From positions 168,537 through 232,536 of the forward strand of contig JBBHKE010000012.1 of NCBI GenBank assembly GCA_037447655.1: a stretch of 64,000 bases of DNA, written 5' to 3'. Shown piece after piece: positions 58,038-64,000 of the stretch (the stretch's first letter is position 1; each line of letters starts with the position of its first letter). This stretch comes from Zygnema cylindricum. Taxonomy: Eukaryota; Streptophyta; Zygnematophyceae; Zygnematales; Zygnemataceae. The translations under genes were made by a program, and so were the position numbers. Under the pieces are notes generated by a model, which was not told where the DNA came from, made no database searches, and saw only the letters and a list, made by a program, of their open reading frames with translations.

Positions 58038-58041
58038 AACC
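58027..58041 (-). promoter_or_regulatory. half-tRNA primer-binding site of C5, overlapping gag ATG
   Basis: The minus strand reads GGTTATGGGCCCACC. ATG (58037-58035) opens gag. The LTR ends at 58042, where the expected terminal CA reads CT (A to T on the minus strand). Confidence 0.85.
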
Positions 58042-59105
58042 AGCAACTCTAAGACCTCCATAGGACCTCAGAGTAAGCAGCTCACACAAAGCCTCTAGGA
58101 TAACCCTGACCCCTTTGTCTTTCAGCACGAATAAATGCCACCCTGACAAACAAAAACTTTGACCACCTTCACGTTTGTGAAGGCAAGACTCCCCCGAGTC
58201 GATAGCAAAAAGAATCTCTGAATTTGCTCCTTTGAGCAGTAAGTTATAGAGGGTCAAAGTTCACTTTTTGTACATAAGCTCTTTGTGAGAGAGATTCCTA
58301 TCTACCAGTTTTCTCTAAGTCCTATCTCTCTCTAAAACTCTATCTACTAGTTTATGGCACCAATCATAATATACCGCTGTACGCAAAAGTATAGCTGCCA
58401 GTGTACTTTATGTACGGATATTGTACGACATGGCCTAAATGTCGACAATGTCATATCCGGATTTGGTTCCGTAATCCCCCGAGATACCGCAATCCAACGT
58501 AATTCTTCCACGTGTCATCCAATGTGGCGATGACCATAAACAACGGAGAATCTCTTCCGCGATCTTGGCTTTCTTTTCGGCCGTCCGATTGAATGCAGAT
58601 TTCAATCGTAGCCTGTATAAATGCTTTTGCTGTATTTGTTTGTAAAAGAGACAAAATGCATGGTACTCGTTTCTTATCCATACCGAAATCCGTACTTTCA
58701 CATAACTAGATCTATGTATCCATAAACATCCGCCGTTTAATGAATTTTCCTACGTGGCAATATTTAAATAAATATCAAGCCTTCTAGTATGTATCATTCT
58801 GTGTAGACTTAACAGATAAGTGTACGGCCTACCGGCGTTTTGACGGTCGGCAGGAACCTAGATCAAATCCTGGTTCCAACATACTCCTTTTAGCAAATAA
58901 ACCTACATATCCATAAATGAATTAATCTATTTCTCGTTAACCTTTGGATAGCCTAGGTGGCCATGACTTTAGCTTCCTCTCCAACTTCTCAGTGACAACA
59001 ACAAGTGTGGGAGTTGGAGAGAGAAGTTAGGAAGACTGCCTTGGCTTCTTTCTGTATTCCAATTTAGACCTAGAAAATAATAAAGAACCATCAATTTCCA
59101 CAATT
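58042..59105 (-). mobile_element. Copia C5 5' LTR (M type)
   Basis: 1064 bp from TGTGGAAATTGATGG (59105) to the primer-binding site. It has the same tacg-rich region and cacacttgttgttgtcac block as other M LTRs. A + strand LTR fragment starts directly at 59106. Confidence 0.88.
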
Positions 59106-59560
59106 AGATTGCGGAAGCTCTGGGGATTATAGGACCGAATGTGGATATGACATGTGTCAACATTTAGGCCTTGTTGTACAATATTCGTACAGTAAGTACA
59201 CCGACAGCTGTACTTTTGTGTACGGCAATGTAATATGATAAGTGCCGTACATCAGTAGATACAATTTTAGAGAGAGATAGGACTTAGAAAAAATTGGTAG
59301 ATAGGACCCTCTTTATTAGAGAGCTTTAGTACAAAAGGTCAACTTTGACCCTTCATAACTTGTTGCTCACGGGAGAAAATTCATAGATTTTTTTTGCTAT
59401 CGACTCAAGGGAGTCTTGCCTTTACAGAGGTGAAGTCGGTCAGAGTTTTTGTTTCCCAAGGTGGCAGTTATTCTTGCCGAAACATAAAGGGGTCAAGGTT
59501 ATCCTTGAGGCTTCGTGTGAGCTGCCTTCTTTAAGGACATATGGAGGTCTCAAAGATGCA
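59106..59560 (+). mobile_element. distal part of Copia C6 5' LTR
   Basis: Begins attagattgcgg and matches the LTR of 52001-53092 from about 52606 onward, ending ctcaaagatgCA at the primer-binding site. The proximal ~605 bases are displaced to 52001 by the insertion of C5. Confidence 0.82.
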
Positions 59561-59575
59561 GGTTATGGGCCCACC
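59561..59575 (+). promoter_or_regulatory. half-tRNA primer-binding site of C6, overlapping gag ATG
   Basis: GGTTATGGGCCCACC directly after gatgca. ATG at 59565-59567. Confidence 0.85.
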
Positions 59576-60715
59576 ATCTTCGGTGCCATATCCAATAGAG
59601 TTGGCTTCATATATTGGGAAAGTCTGATGACAGGAGCTCTATGTGATCTTTTGGGGAATAGGGGATAGACAGGTGAGGCGTCCATCAAATCTTGGGATTC
59701 CTCTAAGGTTTACGAAGGCAGATTCACTAAGGATGCAGATCCATCTTCAATGGAGGAGACAAAGGAACTGAAAGTGGTGGACAAAGGAAAGAAGAAGGAG
59801 AAAGTCACACCAGTAGCAACCGATTTGGCATTCATGTCACGTAATCCGAGGAACAAGAAAAATGATATCGATACTAGGGACTACAACAATATCGCGGCTA
59901 AGCACTTCATCCTCGCCATCTTACTCATGAGCTTGCATTTCCCCATTTGCAAGTAGAGAGGGCATCCGATCTTTGGGTGGCTCTCATAGAGATGTACCAA
60001 AGTGGTACGATTTAGCAACAATAGTTGGATGATTAGAAAATTAAAGAGTATGTATACAAAGGGGGGAAGATGTTGGATTTTGGCAATGAGCTTGCTACAC
60101 TTTTCATGGAGCTAGAGAATGCTGGAAAAGACTTTAGTGAAAAAGAAAAGGTAAACTGTTTACAAATGAAGTTACCCGATGAGTTCGAGAACATAGTCAA
60201 TAGTGTGCAGGACTTGGAGGACTCTAGGTGGAAATGGAATTTCAATGGTAGGGATGATTCTCGTTCGGGAGAATACAACTGAGATCCGAAGTGGAGGAAA
60301 GAGAGGGCAAGCTTTGGTAGTTGGGACCGATTCGAGGAACAATGATTCTTGGAAACAGGTTGGAAATTATCGAGGGGAAGGGCAAAAAAATCAAACTAAG
60401 GATTTCGGACCAAGGACTTGCAAGGGTTAGTGCCATTGTTGTAAAAAACCCAGGCACTATATGGCTTAATGCACTATGTTAACCAGGCTGTGGTTAAAGG
60501 AGGGGCAGACTAGTGGACCCGCGAGAAGAAAGAAAAAGGCCATTGTGACACAGTTACATGAGGCGGAATGTGAGGACGAGGACAATGAACTCTTATTGGA
60601 TGAGGAGTTGGAAGCGAAAAACAAGGTCGAAATTCCACGAAAGCATAAATGTGCTTTTGGTTGATTAAAAGTTGAAGCAAGTTGGATTTTAGACTCAGGT
60701 GCATCCATGCACAAG
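59565..60715 (+). pseudogene. gag: Copia C6 gag and start of protease
   Basis: MGPPSSVP from the PBS-borne ATG, then a frameshift to the frame with NRVGFIYWESLMTGAL. Later pieces include NNIAAKHFILAILL and frame 60070-60282 (MLDFGNELATLFMELENAGK, MKLPDEFENIVNSVQD). A decayed knuckle (CHCCKKPRHYMA) lies near 60430. The acidic tail (EDEDNELLLDEELE) precedes the protease DSGASMHKC near 60692. Confidence 0.85.
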
Positions 60716-61745
60716 TGTTAAGATAACACATGTTCACTGAGATAAGAAAGATTCCCACCGTAGGGATAGAGTATGGGGATGGGAGGATAGTCACTACTAC
60801 TCTATTAGGATCGGTAGATCTAAAAGTGTTAAAAGAGGGAGAGACATCCATAGTTACATTCTCCGATGTAATGTTTATTCCGGAGCTGAACAAAAATCTC
60901 ATCTCTACGTCTGTATTAGATGATAAGGATTTTGATACTAGCACTAGGAAAGGAGTCTTTTCTGCTACTTTTGAGGAGGAAGTTTATTTTACTGCTGAAA
61001 AAGATAGCCAAGGGATGTTAAATCTGATTTTAATCAATGAAAAGAAGAAACTTTATTATGTTGTTGTTCATGATATAAGTTTGTGGCATAAGAGGCTTGG
61101 GCATGTGAAAATAGATATGTTAAAAGAGATTAAAAAGATGGGAGTAGTGGAAGGAATTTAGTTCGGTGAGAGTAAGAATCTTAGTGATTGTAGTGGATGT
61201 GCTCAAGGTAAAGCACACAGGTTACCCTTTTCAAAAATTGCCACTTACAAGGGAGAAAAGATTCTTGATTTAGTACACATAGATATTTGAGGGCCAGCCA
61301 AAGTGCCATCACCCGGGGGGAAAAGATTTATGATGACTATCATCGATGATTGGTCTCGGTATTCCAAGGTGTATTTTTTGAAAAATAAGTCAGAGGCTCA
61401 AGAATGTTTTAGACAATATAAAGCATAGAGTGAAAAACTCCATGAAACCTCAATCAAGAGAGTAATGAGTGACAATGGTGGAGAGTATACTTCTAACGAG
61501 TTTGAGGATTTTTCGAGAGAAGATGGAGTGCAACACCAAAAGACAGTTATTGAAAATCATGAGCAAAATGGTGTAGTTGAAAGATTAAATAGAACACTGA
61601 GTGATAGTGATAGAAGTATGCTGTCTGATTAAAAGATAGGAGAGAAGTTTTGGGCCGAAGCAATGAACTGTGCAAATTATCTCAAAAATAGAGTTCTTAC
61701 TTCTGCTATAAAAGGTCAAACACCTTATGAGAAATGGACGGACAA
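60716..61745 (+). pseudogene. pol: Copia C6 protease and integrase, truncated
   Basis: Frame 60730-61161 has IPTVGIEYGDGRIVTTTLLG, VMFIPELNKNLISTSVLDD and LWHKRLGHVKIDMLKEI. In the same frame, past stops, come CSGCAQGKAHRLPFSK, LVHIDI-stop-GPAKVP with the first Asp, VMSDNGGEYTSNEF with the second, EQNGVVERLNRTL with the Glu, and TPYEKWTDK at 61745. It ends there, head to head with C7. No RT of this element is in the window. Confidence 0.9.
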
Positions 61746-62600
61746 ATGATGATATGATGCTTTCCACCTTTTGCTTAAATTCCATGGGAGTTGCACTTCC
61801 CTTTGCCCTTGCTATGCCAAACTTCTCAAGCATATCCCAATCGTTTCTTGTTGCGTTATATAGATTAACCTCATGACTCTATATTTTTCTACTTGAATTC
61901 CAATAATGTACTTTGCCTCCCCTAAATCCGTCATCTCAAATCTGGATTTTAATACTGCCTTTATTTTATTTATCTCATTTAAAGACTTGCTTAGCAACAA
62001 TAAATCATCTACATATATAAATAACATACCCAATTATAAATAATTCCCTCTTTGCATTCCATAACGTAGACTGAGTGAACTGAACTAATCCTTACAAAAC
62101 TAAGACTAGTTATTAACTCATCTAGTTTTAGATTCCACTAACAAGGAGCTTGTTTTAGACCGTACAAGGATTTGAACAGCTTACTGACCATATTTTCATT
62201 TTCGCTCTTTGCAAACATTTCACGCAGCTTCATATAAATCACTTCCTCTAAATCTCTATGCAAGAAATCCATCTTAACATCTATTTGATATAATTCCTAT
62301 TTCTCAATGGCCGCTAGAGAACAAAATTCTAACAGTTGGAAACCAGACAAACGAAGAGAAGGTCTCTTCATAGTCAATTGCCTCCTTATATCTATATCCT
62401 TTTGCAACAAGCCTAGCTTTATATCTTTCAATGGAATTATCTGGATTTAACTTAAATTTGAAGACCCACTTAGAGCCGATTTCCGTTTGGTCTGGCGCAA
62501 GTTCCACAAGCTCCCAAATGTGAGCCTTCATTATCTATCGCATTTCATCGTTCGCCGCGGAGATCCATTGATCTTTTTCGGAGCTGAAAAAGCCTTCAGT
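61746..62600 (-). pseudogene. pol: Copia C7 reverse transcriptase
   Basis: Frame 62304-62531 starts RT ([40 protein letters not shown]). Frame 61812-62033 has LFIYVDDLLLLSKSLNEINK with the catalytic YVDD and MTDLGEAKYIIGIQVE. It ends in GSATPMEFKQKV at the junction with C6, so RNase H is lost. Confidence 0.88.
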
Positions 62601-63508
62601 TTGGTGGCCGGTTCCATTATGCTAGCAGAAAATAGAGCATGCTCCACGAGTTCACCTCGCAGCCTGTTGCTTTGCCTTCTTCCCCGCATAAAATCTTAGG
62701 CTGGAACTGTTGGAACCGTACGTGGCTGCCGAGGAGGAGGAGGAAGACGAGGAGGGGGAGGTCATGCATCCTCGACAATAGGAGAATCTGGAGTGTCCGG
62801 AGTAGGATTAGGAGATGTACCGCCACCGGTAGATGAGGAAGAGATGGTGGTTGATGAAAACTGAAAACTTTCAAAAATTACATATTTTTGGATTTTGGCA
62901 TTTTTCTCAAAATCTGTTATGCCAAACACATCAACCGATTGACTCTCTTCCTTGACCTGAATATTCCTGGTAACTTGAAGAGTTTTTCTATCCGTATTGT
63001 ATACTCTATAGCCTATGGACTCATCATCATATCCTATAAAATTCTCGGGAACCGATTTCCGACAAAGCTTAGAAATAAAAAGATTATCCAAAGTAAAACA
63101 TTTGCTCCCAAAAACTAGGAAGTGACTTACATTAGTCTTTCTTGCGGTCCATACTTCATATGGTGTTTTCCCTTTTGCTGCTCTAGTTTCTATTCTATTC
63201 CTAATATATGAAGCATAAGAGAAAGCCTCACCCCAAAATTTATAATCTATCCCGTTATCTAACAACATAGATTTTGCACTTTCCGTTAGAGTCCGGTTAA
63301 GTCTTTGCAATACTCTGTTTTGCTCCGGAGTATATTGAAATGTAAATTGTCGAGAAATGCCGTTTTCTTTTAAGTAGTCCAAAAATGCATGAGAAATATA
63401 TTCACCTCGGTTGTCGGACGGAAGAGAGAGAATCGGCTTCGCGTAAAGCATTTTCGCCCACACCTGAAAGTGCTTGAAGTGAGTAAACACTTCAATTTTT
63501 TCCTTCAT
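62601..63508 (-). pseudogene. pol: Copia C7 integrase core and C-terminal part
   Basis: A 248-codon frame, the longest in the window: LPSDNRGEYISHAFLDYLKE (second Asp), TPEQNRVLQRLNRTLTESAK, where the catalytic Glu of GVAERLN is replaced by Gln, KFWGEAFSYASYIRNR, KTPYEVWTARK, FIGYDDESIGYRVYN, then a Ser/Thr/Pro-rich linker (SSTTISSSSTGGG). The loss of the Glu implies an inactive integrase despite the open frame. Confidence 0.9.
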
Positions 63509-64000
63509 AAAGTAAACCTTGCTGTATCAAGAGAAATCATTGGTAAAAGTGACCAAAAACCGGCTGCCACTGAATGAAGGAACTTTTGACGGTCCTCACA
63601 GATCGAAATGAATATTTTGCAGCAAATTCGTAACCCAAGTATCCGCAGCTTCTGGGAGGGGTAACTTATGAAGATTTCCCAAAGCACACCCATGACATAC
63701 ATAAGAGTCTTTTTGGTCAAATTATCACCATCTATCATATTTTGTTTTACCATTTTATCAAGTCTTTAATGATGAACATGATCGAGCCTTTTATTCAACA
63801 AAATACTTTTCGGAAGAACACTCGAATATGCAAAGTCAATTTCATTAGCCAAGTCAATCCGGTACAACATCCTCTAGTTCCTTTCATAGTTACTCTCCCA
63901 TCTTTGCTTACTACCTTTATCCCATTTTTTTTCAAGATTTCAAACCCTTTCATTTTAGCCACTAAAGTGGAAAACATTTTTTTATTAAACTGTGGGATAT
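63509..64000 (-). pseudogene. pol: Copia C7 pre-integrase and integrase N-part
   Basis: Frames 63505-63753 (MVKQNMIDGDNLTKKTLMYV) and 63795-63977 (STLVAKMKGFEILKKNGIKV) match C2 at 29640-29960. The element runs off the window at 64000. Confidence 0.82.

Larger units (their letters stand above)
61746..64000 (-). mobile_element. Copia element C7 (C2 family), truncated by junction and window edge
   Basis: Minus-strand pol fragment from the pre-integrase domain at the right edge to RT at 61746. No LTR is visible. Protein phrases match C2 (WHKSLGH-type region, IDGVNLSQ/IDGDNLTK, FKHFQVWA). Confidence 0.85.

Noticed and set aside
52001-59575. Self-integration (autointegration) of a Copia cDNA
   Set aside because: It fits the junctions but needs a two-element concatemer. 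Nested insertion followed by LTR-LTR inversion explains the same junctions more simply.

Overview
The window looks like intergenic, transposon-packed nuclear DNA of a land plant. The evidence is AT-rich sequence, many Ty1/copia LTR retrotransposons, primer-binding sites that match plant initiator tRNA-Met as I recall it, and Arabidopsis-type telomere-like motifs (CCCTAAA). I cannot name the species. I found no intact host gene and no functional protein-coding gene. Every recognisable reading frame is a decayed retroelement gag or pol fragment.

Layout. Positions 1-14545: three + strand blocks of a ~100-bp-monomer satellite (206-1575, 8152-9548, 13033-14545), separated by LTR remnants, a gag-like relic (4254-5307), two short tandem repeats and a solo LTR with target duplication (10996-12969) that carries a Harbinger-like MITE. 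Positions 14546-21705: remains of a + strand LTR element with gag but no visible pol. Its 5' LTR was hit by two tiny TRIM retrotransposons (15730-16237, 17258-17772) and a solo LTR. Positions 21706-31929: two minus-strand Copia elements, C1 (5' truncated) and C2 (both LTRs; part of integrase and RT replaced by LTR sequence that itself holds a solo LTR with TSD). Positions 31930-39765: the largest satellite block, now in inverse orientation, broken by a solo LTR. Positions 39766-64000: nested Copia elements. C8 is hit by C4. C4 is hit by full-length C3 (44731-51126, TSD catac), by a TRIM LTR, and by + strand C6. C6 carries C5 inside its 5' LTR. C7 runs off the right edge.

Main finds. (1) The TRIM LTR carries a complete 71-nt tRNA-like cloverleaf with A box, B box and a TTTT terminator; five copies are visible. 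(2) The Copia-type elements place GGTTATGGGCCCACC directly after the LTR. This is complementary to the anticodon arm of initiator tRNA-Met (half-tRNA priming), and the ATG pairing with the CAU anticodon is also the apparent gag start codon. The TRIM instead uses the 3' end of the same tRNA. (3) The satellite is a ~400-bp higher-order repeat of four monomer types, each with an inverted repeat and a telo-box once per unit. (4) LTR junctions show C5 nested in C6 followed by a homologous flip between inverted LTRs.
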